Both the position numbers and the translations under genes were made by a program. Below the pieces are notes generated by a model. The model searched no databases. It saw nothing but the letters and a program-made list of their open reading frames with translations, and was not told the origin of the DNA. A stretch of 64,000 nt of DNA from Azorinus chamasolen (taxonomy: Eukaryota; Mollusca; Bivalvia; Cardiida; Solecurtidae), in NCBI GenBank assembly GCA_963576725.1, contig OY755243.1, forward strand, positions 43,881,243 to 43,945,242, read 5' to 3'. Below are positions 20,834-31,614 of the stretch, piece by piece (positions within the stretch are counted from its first letter, which is position 1; each line of letters begins with the position of its first letter).

Positions 20834-21199
20834 TTAACTCTTTCCCTGATATAAATGCCTTTTCAAGCATTTGCAAACAGAGTAGACCCAGATCAGATGA
20901 CTCCAGCAGCATCCGTCTGATCAGACTCTGCTCCGTTTGCTTTTGACATACGGTATATATCTGATTCTACAGTTAAAGCACAAAAATACATTATAAAAAT
21001 TGTGCTAATAAATACCCGGTACAGTAAAATCTCGATTATTCGAACACTAAAATACAAAGGTATTATTATCGATCTATAACACAAGTGGCGGCTTAATGCA
21101 TAGGATCTATAAATCCTTCTATACTAAAATTTCGAATGATTAAAATTTTACTGTAGTCATCATTTCTGACAATTCAATACCATACAGGGAAAGGGTTAA
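20834..21199 (-). mobile_element. A1 MITE interrupted by a TA-target MITE
   Basis: Starts TTAACTCTTTCCCTGATA, with hairpin GCAAACAGAGTAGACCCAGA and tip GACTCCAGCAGCATC. It is broken at 21020 and resumes at 21156 with GTCATCATTTCTGACAATTC, ending CAGGGAAAGGGTTAA (21199). Confidence 0.75.
21022..21153. mobile_element. pogo/Tigger-like MITE with TA duplication
   Basis: CAGTAAAATCTCGATTATTC at left and TTTCGAATGATTAAAATTTT then ACTG at right, flanked by TA (21020-21021, 21154-21155). CAGT ends and TA targets fit the pogo/Tigger branch of Tc1/mariner. It is too short to code. Confidence 0.75.
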
Positions 21200-21249
21200 A
21201 CGTACCCAGCATCTCATGCGGGTTTGGAATTTTAGACATTGACACTTTT

Positions 21250-21493
21250 TGAAAAAGAATTTGAAACCTAGGCAATCATATTTTTTTTTACATGAATATG
21301 CATTAGCCAAATTTTTATAATTTAAACTTTTCAAGGGAAGATTTGCTTTGTCAAGAACTGTAGAATCATATCAATATCATGTCAAAAGCAAACAGAGCAG
21401 ATGCTGATAAGACGGCTCCTATAGGAGACATCTGATCTGAGTCTACTCTGCTTGCAAATACATAAAAGGTGTTTACTTGAAGGAAAATGTTAA
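21250..21493 (+). mobile_element. A1 MITE, 5' end unclear
   Basis: Has ACATGAATATGCATTAGCCAA, GTAGAATCATATCAATATCA and a hairpin with tip GGCTCCTATAGGAGAC. Ends AAGGAAAATGTTAA. Confidence 0.6.
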
Positions 21494-21613
21494 GCAAACA
21501 GTGCAGACCCAAACCCGAAGGAGAAGCTTGATCAGGGTCCTCACTATTTACTACTAGCTTTAGGTCATTCTAGTTTAAGTTATCAAAATTGTATGAATTT
21601 TAACTGCTCAGCT

Positions 21614-21837
21614 TTAATCCTTTCCCTCATATAAATGCCTTTTCATGCATTTGCAAACAGAGAAGACCCAGATCAGAAGGCTCCTTTAGGTGCCGTCTGA
21701 TCAGGGTTTGCTCTGTTTACTAATGGAAAATGGCTGCAATGTTCCACTTTACATAAATTTCATCATAACTATTTTGTCCATTAATGTTCCAATAGGTATT
21801 GATATTTGTAATAAACACAGAACAGGGAAAGGGTTAA
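21614..21837 (-). mobile_element. A2 MITE
   Basis: TTAATCCTTTCCCTCATATA at left, AGAACAGGGAAAGGGTTAA at right. Tip GGCTCCTTTAGGTGCC. Confidence 0.8.
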
Positions 21838-21839
21838 AA

Positions 21840-22584
21840 ATCAGTGAAGGAGGAAAGATTGCATATACAAATACTTTAGAGTAAGTTGGGTAAGCATATT
21901 TTTCTCAGATTGTCTCATTCTGCTTGTGTTTTGAGACACTAAATGTGAAGTTCTTATAATAGAGCTTATTCCTGGGAGAGGATAATCACCCCGAACAGTA
22001 TACACCCATGGATAATGATGTCGGGATTTCTTTTCACTCTTGTGCTTCCGTTACTTTGCTTCGGTTCACCCTGAATCTGCTGTAAGGTAATTTCTGCTTA
22101 AACAATCTTGTTCATTTCTTCAAAAATCATTTTCTTCATACTGGTATCCTCTTTGGGAAAATGTGTTATTAAAACTTTTAACAAAGTGTGAATTGAGATA
22201 TTTAAGTGATTATTGTTTGAATCCTTTCTGTTTGCTCTTGTTAAGAAATCACTCCCAGCGGGTTGAGCAGTAATGACCCAAAGATCAATACGTAACAAGC
22301 TGGCTAGTGGTAGATGTTTGTCGATACTGACATCAGCCGATTGCTAATGTTTCATTCCATTTCATATTGGACATGTTCTACATCAGAGCAACAACTGTAA
22401 TATCAAGTAGATCTATCAAAACTGTGGATAACTGTCCCATTCTATCATAGGATTGAACATACTGAGCTGTTCTTAATGGATGTCTCGATGAAAGATTGAA
22501 GAATAAAAACCTATATTAGCAACAATGTGGACAGCAGGAAAGAATATATAAAAGCCATTGGTAATTCATGGAAAGGAATATCAA
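21840..22584. other. No gene recognised
   Basis: Mostly unique-looking sequence. 21960-22100 is slightly less A/T-rich (GAGGATAATCACCCCGAAC) but offers no spliceable frame. Confidence 0.45.
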
Positions 22585-22831
22585 TTTTACTCCATGAATA
22601 TTCATCTAAGAAATGATGGCCTCATAAATATCAATTCGATTAATTCTTGTAATGACATAATTATGAACCTAGGAAATTTTGGTCATGGCAGAAACTGTAG
22701 AATCAGATCTATATTATTGCATAAGCAAACAGTGCAGACTCTGATCAGATAGCTGCTACAAGAACCATCTGATCTGGGTTTATTCTGTTTGTAAAGGCTT
22801 TAAAGGTTGTGTCTATGGAGTAAAAGGTTAA
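22585..22831 (+). mobile_element. A1 MITE
   Basis: ACTCCATGAATATTCATCTA at left and CTATGGAGTAAAAGGTTAA at right. Hairpin GCAAACAGTGCAGACTCTGA, tip AGCTGCTACAAGAACC. Confidence 0.7.
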
Positions 22832-22914
22832 TGGATGTGAAGGATAAAAGAATAAAAAGCTTCATCAGCAAATATTTGGATGCCAGGAAAGAATATTGAT
22901 ATAATTGTTAATAG

Positions 22915-23440
22915 ACTATTGGTAATAAAAAACCTTTTGTAATAATCAATTGGTAATAGACCATTGATAATAGACCATTGGTAAATAAACCATTGCCATT
23001 GGTAAATAAACCATTGCAGGTGAATAAGACCATTGGTAATAAACCATTGGTAATAGACCATTGGTAATGAACCACTGGTAAATAAACCGTTTGTAATAAA
23101 CTATTGGTGATAGATCATTGGTAATGAACCATTGGTAAAAATAAATCCATTGGTAATAGACAATGGGTAATATGTCACTGGTAAGAGACCATTGGTAATA
23201 GACCATTGGTAATAGACCATTGTAAATAAATCATTGGTAATAGAACATTAGTGATAAGCCATTGGTAATGGACCATTGATAATAGACCATTGTTAAATAA
23301 ATCACTGGTAAAAAACCCATTGGTAATAGACCATTAATAACGGACCATTAGTGATAAACCATTGGTAATGAGCCATTGATAATAGACCATTGGTAAAGGT
23401 CCACTAGTAATAGACCATTGGTAATAGACGATAGGACCAA
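22915..23440. repeat. ~15-bp minisatellite ACCATTGGTAATAG
   Basis: More than thirty units of ACCATTGGTAATAG with AAATAA or AGGT variants. Unit lengths 13-17 bp keep several minus-strand frames open (WFITNGL-like), which is repeat artefact. Confidence 0.92.
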
Positions 23441-23574
23441 TTATGGACCATTCCACTTTGAAAGTGCCCAAACATTAAATCATTTGATTGGCTAAATTCA
23501 GTAATTTTCTGTTTAGTAACCTCTCAAAAGTCATCTAATTGTTGGTCTATAAGCCTGTTCTTGATAAAGCTGCC

Positions 23575-23690
23575 TTTTGACACATTTGCAAACCTTATAG
23601 ACCCAGATCAGACAGACTGCTCCTGTAGGAGGGTCTGCTCTGTTTGCTTATGGAATTATATGAATCTGATTCTACATTTTCTGGCATGTC
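23575..23690 (-). mobile_element. A1 MITE fragment
   Basis: GCAAACCTTATAGACCCAGA, then a tip GCTCCTGTAGGAG joined straight to GGTCTGCTCTGTTTGC. The middle of the right arm is lost. Confidence 0.6.
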
Positions 23691-24063
23691 GAATGTCAAA
23701 ACCTGCTAATTTCCTATAAAGTCGGCCGTGAGATCCTCGTTGCGATGTATGTGGACGCCTCTGCACTTCCAGCTTTGGTTTGAGGAGTCACATGAGACGT
23801 CAAAGAATCATGCACAGATGAGGTCATCATCGGTCACCGATGGATAAGCAGTTGTAGCTGCCAGCTGTGCGATTCCTGCCAGATTTTCTGATGGCTTGAA
23901 ATTTTTGGCCGATTCTATGATATACACTTTTTATAAATTGTTAAATTTTATAAAAAAAAATTGTTTGCGGTAATAGTAATGTTTAGCATGCTTAGGTGTT
24001 CAGGAATGTTAATTATTAAGTAGATTTGCAAAATCAAACTCCCGTGTCTGCCTTTAGGCTGTC
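23691..24063. other. Unassigned, locally GC-richer
   Basis: 23720-23890 has several CG dinucleotides and no MITE. I could not find splice-bounded frames that would make it an exon. Confidence 0.4.
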
Positions 24064-24274
24064 ATAACCCTTACAATGCTGAATTTTCAAATGGACTATA
24101 CCAAAATTCAAATAGGTCAAGCTTATTGTGAATATTTAGTGATTTTTTTTAAGAAAAGTATAACATAAACACCAGTGCATACCCTGATGAGAGGGCTCCT
24201 CTTGGAGCCCTCTCATCTGGGTCTACACTGTTTGCTAAAGACATTAGTGACTCATCCCACACTGTAAGGGTTAA
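24064..24274 (-). mobile_element. B MITE
   Basis: TAACCCTTACAATGCTGAATT at left (TTAA mutated to ATAA), CACTGTAAGGGTTAA at right. Tip GGCTCCTCTTGGAGCC. Confidence 0.8.
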
Positions 24275-24344
24275 AGACCCCTATGTTACTACAGTAAGTA
24301 ATTAGTTTAAAATCTTTACACACGCTATTGGCAACCAAAGACGC

Positions 24345-24420
24345 TGAATAACTTGATGTCTCATCAGGATCCAGACTGTTTGACTCTGATCATTTACATA
24401 AATGGAGAAAACAGTTAATT
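24345..24420. mobile_element. C MITE fragment
   Basis: GATGTCTCATCAGGATCCAGACTGTTTG followed by GGAGAAAACAGTTAA; only the right hairpin arm remains. Confidence 0.45.
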
Positions 24421-24424
24421 GTGT

Positions 24425-24530
24425 AGATATGTAACCAGCAGACAACAATTATTGCAGACGACAATTAATTATGGCAGACGACAATTATCGCAACAATTAT
24501 TGCTGACGACAATTATTGCAGACGACAATG
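24425..24530. repeat. ~18-bp minisatellite GCAGACGACAATTATT
   Basis: Five to six imperfect units of GCAGACGACAATTATT. Confidence 0.8.
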
Positions 24531-24656
24531 TATGTGTGCAAAGAGTTACTCTTTTGGCATCAAATAATTATGTTTCCCCCCATATTTATATGGGGGAGAC
24601 ATATTGTTTTCGTGAGAGTTGTCTGTCTGTCTGTCTGTCTGTCCGCACTCACCAAA

Positions 24657-24893
24657 GGGTAGTTGTGTGACTTTTTCTAACTAGTCCCACAAGTAAAATC
24701 ATTAACCTGGCCATCTCTTGTGACATTAACCTGGCCATTTCTTGTGACATTAACCTGGCCAGTTGTGGGACATAGGGTTAGGGTTAGGGTTAGCTTCCAG
24801 ATCATTCTTTTCCAAAGTTAGAGCCAAAAATAGTTTTTCTTGTGGGACTAGTCGCACAAGAAAAGATCAAAGGAAAAAGTCACACAACTACCC
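24657..24893. mobile_element. 237-bp MITE, first copy, with GGGTTA repeats
   Basis: Starts GGGTAGTTGTGTGACTTTTT and ends with its inverse AAAAAGTCACACAACTACCC. Inside: three CATTAACCTGGCCA-type units and a GGGTTAGGGTTAGGGTTAG tract (about 24775-24793). Confidence 0.8.
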
Positions 24894-24933
24894 ATTTGTT
24901 AGTATGTCCGTCTGTCCGTCCGCACTCACCAAA

Positions 24934-25170
24934 GGGTAGTTGTGTGACTTTTTCTAACTAGTCCCACAAGTAAAATCATTAACCTGGCCATCTCTTGTGA
25001 CATTAACCTGGCCATTTCTTGTGACATTAACCTGGCCAGTTGTGGGACATAGGGTTAGGGTTAGGGTTAGCTTCCAGATCATTCTTTTCCAAAGTTAGAG
25101 CCAAAAATAGTTTTTCTTGTGGGACTAGTCACACAAGAAAAGATCAAAGGAAAAAGTCACACAACTACCC
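24934..25170. mobile_element. 237-bp MITE, second copy
   Basis: Nearly identical to 24657-24893. The whole 277-bp block including flank (24643-24919 and 24920-25196) is tandemly duplicated, so this is one duplication rather than a second insertion. Confidence 0.85.
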
Positions 25171-25204
25171 ATTTGTTAGCATGTCCGTCTGTCTGTCCGT
25201 CACA

Positions 25205-26370
25205 CTTTTTGTCCGGACGATAACTTCAATATGCCTGATGTCAGTTGATTGAAACTTCATATATGGAAAGAGCATAATGAGAGGAAGTGTCATGCACAAG
25301 GTCCATAACTCTGGCTTCACTAATATAGGAGTTATTGCCCCTTGTAAAAAAAAATCACACTTTTTTGTCCGGACGATAACTCCTATATGGCTCATGCCAT
25401 TGCATTGAAACTTCATATATGGAAAGATCATAACGAGAGGAAGTGTCATGCACAAGGTCCATAACTCTGGCTTCACTAATATTGGAGTTATTGCCCTTTG
25501 TAAAAAATATCACAATTTTTTGTCCGGACAATAACTTCAATATGCCTGATGCCAGTTGATTGAAACTTCATATATGGAAAGAGCATAATGAGAGGAAGTG
25601 TCATGCAGAAGGTACATAACTCTGGCTTCACTAATATAGGAGTTATTGCCCTTTGTAAAAAAAATCACACTTTTTTGTCCGGACGATAACTTCTATATGG
25701 CTCATGCCATTGGATTGAAACTTCATATATGGAAAGATCATGATGAGAGGAAGTGTCATGCACAACAAGGTCCATAACTCTGGCTTCACTAATATTGGAG
25801 TTATTGCCCTTTGTAAAAAAAAATCACAATTTTTTGTCCGGATGATTACTCCTATGTGACACATGCCATTGGAGTGAAACTTCATACATGGAACGATCAT
25901 GATAAGAGAAAGTGTCATGCATAAGATCCTTAACTCGAGCTTCAATAAATTGAGTTATTGCCCCTTGTACATTTGTTTAATTCTTTCTTGTCCGGACGAT
26001 AACTCCTACATGGCTTGCCATCGTATTGAAACTTCATACATGGAAAGAGCATGATGAGAGAAAGTGTCATGAACAAGGGCCATAATTCTGGCTTCAATAC
26101 TTTTGGAGTTATTGCCCTTTGTTACATTTTTTGGCGGATCAATAACTCCTGTTCGACTGAAGCTATTGGAATGACATTTTATTTTTGGAAAGAGCATGAT
26201 GAAAGTAAGAGTCATGCACAAGGACCATAAATCTGGTATCAGTATTTTTGGAGTTATTAGCTGTTATCATTTTCTTCTTGAAAAATGTATTGTGGAAAGC
26301 GCATAATGAGGGGAAGTATCATTCATCAAGACCATAACATTTTTAGTGATTTCCCTTTACATATTGTTTT
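25205..26370. repeat. Dimeric ~160-bp satellite-like array
   Basis: Unit start TTTGTCCGGACGATAACT at about 25206, 25367, 25519, 25675, 25835 and 25988, with a decayed one near 26130. Units 1 and 3 share CTTCAATATGCCTGATG; units 2 and 4 share CTATATGGCTCATGCC. The repeat is therefore a two-unit higher-order pattern that decays rightward. Confidence 0.85.
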
Positions 26371-26440
26371 TATTAGAGGGGAGACATCTGTTTTTGTGAC
26401 AAAAACCTCCAGTTTTCATCTGCAGACAGCATTGTCTGCT

Positions 26441-26687
26441 TTAACCCTTTCCTTCATATAAATGCATTTTCATGCATTTGCAGACTAGACCCAGATCAGA
26501 CAGCTCCTATAGGAGCAATCTTATCAGGGTCTGCCCTGTTTGCTAATGGAATTTGAAAGATCTATTTCTCTACTTTCTAAACTGGCTACAATTTTCCACC
26601 TTCCATATTTCATCTTAACAATTTTGTCCATGAATATTCAGTAGGTATTTAAAATTTGAAATAAACATAGAACAAGGAAAGGGTTAA
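26441..26687 (-). mobile_element. A2 MITE
   Basis: TTAACCCTTTCCTTCATATA at left, AGAACAAGGAAAGGGTTAA at right. Hairpin left arm shortened (GCAGACTAGACCCAGATCAG), tip GCTCCTATAGGAGC. Confidence 0.8.
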
Positions 26688-26694
26688 GTTTCAG

Positions 26695-26885
26695 AGTGGA
26701 AATTCCTTCAATATCTTCTCTAAACCGTAAGATGTGTGTCATTTGGATCCTCATGGTGATCCTAGAGTTACTAGGCATCTCCTCTAGATCCAAACTGTTT
26801 CCGTAGGTAATCACAGATTGGACCATTGCGGCAAATCCTGGGAGCCTCTTAAATCTGGGGACATTGGCAGTGAAAGAGTTGAAAG
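26695..26885. mobile_element. C MITE, decayed
   Basis: TTTGGATCCTCATGGTGATCC...CATCTCCTCTAGATCCAAACTG, then GTAGGTAATCACAGATTGG and AGTGAAAGAGTTGAA. Confidence 0.5.
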
Positions 26886-27019
26886 TTCTGTATATAAAAT
26901 TTAGCAGTACTCTATTTATCGTAAGTATTCAGACAGACAGACAGACTGACTTAGGCAAATAGTGCAGACCAAGATCCAACTGCTCTGAATGACTAGCAGG
27001 GTTTCTTACATTGGCTTAT

Positions 27020-27260
27020 TATGATGGAAAATCATGTCATGAATCATGAATGACATCACGAATATTAATAAGCTACGTTTATGTAATGGCATATGGACAT
27101 AGGAATTTTTTTACCATGGCATTAAGCTGTAGAACCGGAGCTGTGTCATTTTATAAGCAAGGGCAAACCCTGATCATATTGCTCATACAGGAGTGATCTG
27201 ATTTGGGTCAACTCTATTTGAAAAGGGGTGAAAATGTGTTTATATCAGGAAAAGTGGTAA
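27020..27260 (+). mobile_element. A1 MITE, decayed
   Basis: ATGAATGACATCACGAATATTA, GTAGAACCGGAGCTG and a weak hairpin with tip GCTCATACAGGAGTG. Ends ATATCAGGAAAAGTGGTAA. Confidence 0.6.
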
Positions 27261-27492
27261 CCCTTAAATACTCAAAAGTCCATGAATATTATGCAAGAAA
27301 TAATGACGTCATGCATATTAATCAGACAATGCTTGTTCATGGTAGAACCTGCGGAATCATAACTGATAATAATGTTATGTCATAAGCAAACAGAGCAGAC
27401 CCTGATCAGACGGCTCCTATGGGAGCCGTCTGATCTGGGTCTACTCTGTTTGCATAGGCGTAGAATATCATATTCATGGAGTAAAGAGTTAA
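27258..27492 (+). mobile_element. A1 MITE with near-perfect hairpin
   Basis: Follows the previous A1 directly. The hairpin is pristine: GCAAACAGAGCAGACCCTGA, tip GGCTCCTATGGGAGCC, TCTGGGTCTACTCTGTTTGC. TGACGTCA at 27304-27311 replaces the usual TGACATCA. Ends GGAGTAAAGAGTTAA. Confidence 0.8.
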
Positions 27493-27819
27493 AGAAGAAA
27501 ATGAGCAAGTAGGAATTCTGAAAGGAAAGAAACCTCTAATAATTGTCTGGACATGCCTAATATTACTTTCATATTCTGTATGCTGTGAAGCAAATAGCCC
27601 TCATAACATATGTTTGGTGTAAAATTTATGAGGAACAGTCACATACTTTTCTGGAATAGTTTTGCAGTAGGTTATTGTAAAGGCTTGTTCATTAGTCAAT
27701 AATGGCTAAAAGATGGCATCTTTCATTGCAGAGAGGATAGACTATGTTGAAGTCTGAAGTTAACTTGTCTTTAAAAGACTTCATTCAAAGTGTTGACAGT
27801 GGAACAGAAAGCTTTGTCA
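27493..27819. other. No gene recognised
   Basis: A/T-rich spacer with no assigned element. Confidence 0.45.
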
Positions 27820-28036
27820 GCTAATAATTTAAATCTTTTTTCGCAAAGTAAATTTTGCCTGCAAAATATTGTTGTCTGCTGCAATTTTCAAAGTTGTTTT
27901 GCTTCTGTTTCTTCTCAAAAATACAATCAGTTTGGATACTGGTGAGACGTTAAGTTTTTCACTTTCTAATTTGGATCTAAACTGTTTGCGTAGATTAGCA
28001 CAAATATGTAGCTTACTTGAAGCATGCAAAAAGTTA
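27820..28036. mobile_element. C MITE
   Basis: TCGCAAAGTAAATTTTGCCTG at left, CAGTTTGGATACTGGTGAG...GGATCTAAACTGTTTGCG, ending AGCATGCAAAAAGTTAA. Its final TTAA is also the start of the next A1. Confidence 0.6.
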
Positions 28037-28450
28037 ACCCTGTATTGAGACAATTTTTGAAGTCTTTGCAAACAGAGTAGACCTAGATCAGACAGCCCAG
28101 AGTAGACCTAGATCAGACAGCTCAGAGTAGACCTAGATCAGACAGCTCCTGCAGAACGTCTCAGTCTTGCAAACAGAGTAGACCTAGATCAGACAGCTCC
28201 TGCAGAATGTCTCAGTCTTGCAAACAGAGTAGACCTAATCAGACAGAACAGAGTAGACCTAGATCAGACAGAACAGAGTAGACCTAGATCAGACAGCTCC
28301 TGCAGAAGGTCTTAGTCTAATTGCTTATAATAATTCCACATCTGGCATGGCCAAAATTTCCTTTACTCATAATTATACCATTATAAAAAAGCAGCTAATA
28401 AATATTCATGATGTCATTATTTCTTAAGTATTCATAGGGTAATGGGTTGA
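28033..28450 (-). mobile_element. A1 MITE with amplified hairpin arm
   Basis: TTAACCCTGTATTGAGAC at left; the body AATATTCATGATGTCATTAT and ATAGGGTAATGGGTTGA at right. The hairpin is replaced by a tandem array of one arm. Confidence 0.75.
28068..28320. repeat. Seven tandem copies of one hairpin arm
   Basis: AGAGTAGACCTAGATCAGACAG occurs seven times in direct orientation, some units ~25 bp and some ~60 bp (extended by CTCCTGCAGAACGTCTCAG). The complementary arm is nearly absent. Confidence 0.9.
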
Positions 28451-28910
28451 GTGAAATATTTTTTGGGCTATACAGAGCAATAGATGAAGGTGCATATTTA
28501 AATACTGTACTACCCCTGCGAAAAAATATTCATAATATTATGAATTTTTTAAACTTTAAAGAATTATTCATGAAATACTCTCCATCAATGATGTAATCTA
28601 CTTCATGAAGAAAACTTCATGAAGTATGATTAGATCCTCTTCATGAAGATATTATGAAGTAATGATAGATTTGCAAAATCCTTAAAAACCTCATGATATA
28701 TGCAAAAGATATATGAAGAATTTTTAATGAAGACCTTCTTTGAGAAAAATGCATAAAAAAATCATTAAATGTTTTATGAATAATTCACTGAATTTTTATT
28801 ATAACTAACTTCATAAAAAAATCTTTACTGGTGACATTATGAAACAATCAAGATTTTTTCATGAATCCCCTATCCATACCCTGCGTTTATGACCACTGCC
28901 ATATGATGCA

Positions 28911-29169
28911 TTAACACTTTCCCTCATGAACATTTAGAAAGAGATAATTAATGAAATCATGAATATTTATAAGCTGGATTTTCATAAAGAAATATGAACA
29001 CATGAAATTTAGGCCATGGCAGAAACTAGGAACTACATTACCATATAAATTTCAAAAGCAAACAGAGTAGACTGGACCCCAATTAGACGGTACCTACTAG
29101 AGTTGTCTAACCTGGGTCTACTCTGTTTGCAAAGGCAAAATAAAGCTTTAAGGTGTTTATAGGATTAGA
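28911..29169 (+). mobile_element. A1 MITE inside the cargo transposon, copy 2
   Basis: Same insertion as 11083-11341 with minor differences (for example TTTATAAGCTGG against TTTATTAGCTGG). Confidence 0.75.
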
Positions 29170-29799
29170 GTAAGCATATACAGTCAAACACAGAAAGTTT
29201 GAACACAAAATCAAGTATCATTATTGGCCTCTAAATCAAGTGGCAGCTAAATGTAGGATGAAAGTCATGCAGCAAGCATTTTCAAGCTTTCTGTCTGACT
29301 TTCATCCTGCAGATAGCTAAATGCTCAATTCTTCATTACTAACACATAAAACTATTCATTGTTTACTGTGCATTGTATGGATTCTGATGACGGTTTCCAA
29401 TGATTTGTTTGATCAGTATATAATTTTACTATTCCTATAATAATTTCAGAGCTACAAACAATAAAACAATGTTTCACTTCCCTTTTTTTCTCAGTGTATA
29501 TTTTTTATCAATGTAGCCAAACAGATTGCGGGTCGTCAATACTTAACATATTGGTCTAATTAACTTTCACAAGAAAAACTTTCTGCAACATTATTTCCAC
29601 AGACATTTATAAGAGAAATGGTTTTGTTTCTTTTGTTAGAAAAAAACCCACGATGTCCACCATTCTCCTCCATATTTAAAACTATGTCTCTTTTAGCTTT
29701 TTACAAACTATTAAAAAGAATTGTCATCAAGCATATTGTACACAAAATAAGTTGTATGGCAACTATGTCACCAGCTGCTGCTTATGAAGAAACACTGAA

Positions 29800-29892
29800 C
29801 TATCTTCGCTTCATCTTTGGACTTCCACATGTACATCTTCTTGTCAGCACTTCACATGTTTCATGACAATGTTCTTTGGGAATGGTCCTATC
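29800..29892 (-). CDS. Possible terminal exon, Cys-rich (minus strand), copy 2
   Basis: Same 31-codon frame as 11978-12070, including the acceptor, the Cys/His residues and the stop. Unchanged between copies. Function unknown and exon status uncertain. Confidence 0.25.
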   Translation of the reverse strand, partial: DRTIPKEHCHETCEVLTRRCTCGSPKMKRR

Positions 29893-30309
29893 CTGAAAGA
29901 AACAGTTATTTTGATTGATTTAATATTCCAATTATCTTGTTTAAATATATAAAATTATAACCAATTAGGACAGGTGATTCTTATTTATTACTGTGACTTA
30001 ATTGACACATTAAATTTCCTTTTAAACAGTTCTTATACAGCCATCTATATCTGTCACAGGTAAATCCAATGAAAGTAATTGTATACACGTAGGCTTCTTT
30101 TTTTATTTTTACTATATTATGATCTACTTATATAGGTATAGCCAATCATCATTTCTGTGAAAAACAGTTAAAATCAGTCTAAACAAATTCAAAGTACAGT
30201 CAAGTGAACAGTTAGTATGGTGTGAAATGAGGGGAAATATTTGGGTATGAAACCTCCACAAAACTGCTATTCATTATGTGTGAATTTTCAGCAGTTTCAC
30301 TGTACTTAA

Positions 30310-31143
30310 TCAATGCCTTTGACATTTGCAGTGTATGAAATTAACTTGACCATCACTGGCCATTTTAACCAGTAACTTTTCAAACATCACTGGACAAAAC
30401 AAAAATGGCCAAAAAAGGCACTGTAAATAGTGACATTTTACACATTGGCTCAAACTTCCACAGATTGTATAGAGGATTTTTTGAAAATAAAAATTAATTG
30501 GTTGCAATGCAAATTTCCTCATCATTTTCTTAATATTTTATAATAAATGATAAGTCAAATAATTGCAATAATGTACAGATCGATTTGCTAAATTTTCAAG
30601 TCTTATACTGTCCAAAATCGTAGCATGTATACAGTCTAAGTGTGAATATTGATTTCTGATTCTATCGAAAATGATCATTTTGTGCAACTAATGTTTACAA
30701 CTGAACTTTACAGCATATACAAACCAAATCACTTTTGGATATAACATGTCTGTGTATGTCTATTTTAAAACACAAATAAAATGCAGAACATTACTTCGTT
30801 GTTACAAATAGCAATCACGGACGTGCTTGTTATCTACAGTGTTATGTGTTTTCGCGACTTTCTGGAGAGATCGACTTTGGCTGCAAAGTTCTTGTTATAG
30901 CGCATATATCAGACTATAATTTTAACACTCGAGAGTGAATATGATTTACATACATATATAAATGTTACTTTTCAAAAAAAACTTACTCGTCAGTCGATCC
31001 AGGGCGAGCGTGCGGTCTGTAATTTCACAGACTGAACGTGGATTTTTCGGCTTCTCGAAACACGTCTTATCTTTCAGCTGCTTTACACTGAACTTTCTTC
31101 TTCGAGTAAACAATACTCCTTCATGACTGAAGATTACGTTTAT
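30310..31143 (-). CDS. Candidate divergent split gene, minus strand, copy 2
   Basis: Exon A 31143 down to 30987 (donor GTAAGT at 30986-30981) and exon B 30389 down to 30310, in the same arrangement and phase as copy 1. One substitution in exon A changes FERP to FEKP and leaves the frame open. No start codon assigned and no family recognised. Confidence 0.3.
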
Positions 31144-31614
31144 CTACTGTTATCTATATGTTTGTCCTAAGGTTGAACGTCTCTCATTGTTATCGATGAT
31201 TCTCCACTTTGAAACTTTCTACCAACATCCAAACACAGTTCGCCATTTCTGGTTGCAGTGTACACATATGCACACTCGGTCTGCATTCGTAACTACTCGT
31301 CTTATTCCGTCTTGGTTCGGGGTCGCATATGCCTTATGAACACAGTACTTATGACGTAAACACGGAAACTATCGCCCATTCGTCGTATTTGGAAAGTCCA
31401 ATTTTAGCGTAATTTTATGTCAGAAGAATTGTGCCAACAGAAAAATTATGCAGGAAATGAAATGTAACGCTTTTCTTTGAACGTTTTTCTGTCACTCGCA
31501 ATCCCTTATTTTAAATATATGTATTCATACCGGCAGATAACGAATCGTATCGGACATTTTCGTCGATCTATGCTTGGCCACATGTTTTCCGCGCATGCGT
31601 ACCAAAAGTTCAAA
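31144..31614. promoter_or_regulatory. Putative bidirectional promoter, copy 2
   Basis: Matches 13322-13797. GCGCATGCG is at 31591-31599, 15 bases before the ATG at 31615. One local difference is loss of a TATA dinucleotide pair in GCATATATATGCC. Confidence 0.45.

Larger units (their letters stand above)
24570..26410. mobile_element. Composite element: fixed ends around tandem ~160-bp array
   Basis: The left end has the hairpin CCCCCCATATTTATATGGGGG, then GAGACATATTGTTTTCGTGA and a CTGT microsatellite. The right end is TTATTAGAGGGGAGACATCTG then TTTTTGTGAC. Between them lie a duplicated MITE and seven ~150-162-bp units. Conserved ends around a variable tandem array is the plan described for bivalve 'pearl'-type repeats, often treated as non-autonomous Helitron relatives; assignment here is by analogy. 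Confidence 0.6.

Noticed and set aside
22828..23206. Minus frames of 77 and 86 codons rich in WFITNGL
   Set aside because: Translation of the ACCATTGGTAATAG minisatellite.
25165..25945. Minus frames of about 100 codons containing LCMTLPLIMIFPYMKFQ
   Set aside because: Same peptide recurs with the ~160-bp array unit. Explained by the repeat; no start or stop context fits a gene family.
28068..28320. The seven-unit array considered as a CRISPR-like repeat/spacer array
   Set aside because: Units are arms of a known MITE hairpin, spacing is irregular, intervening sequence is itself repeated, and the context is eukaryotic.
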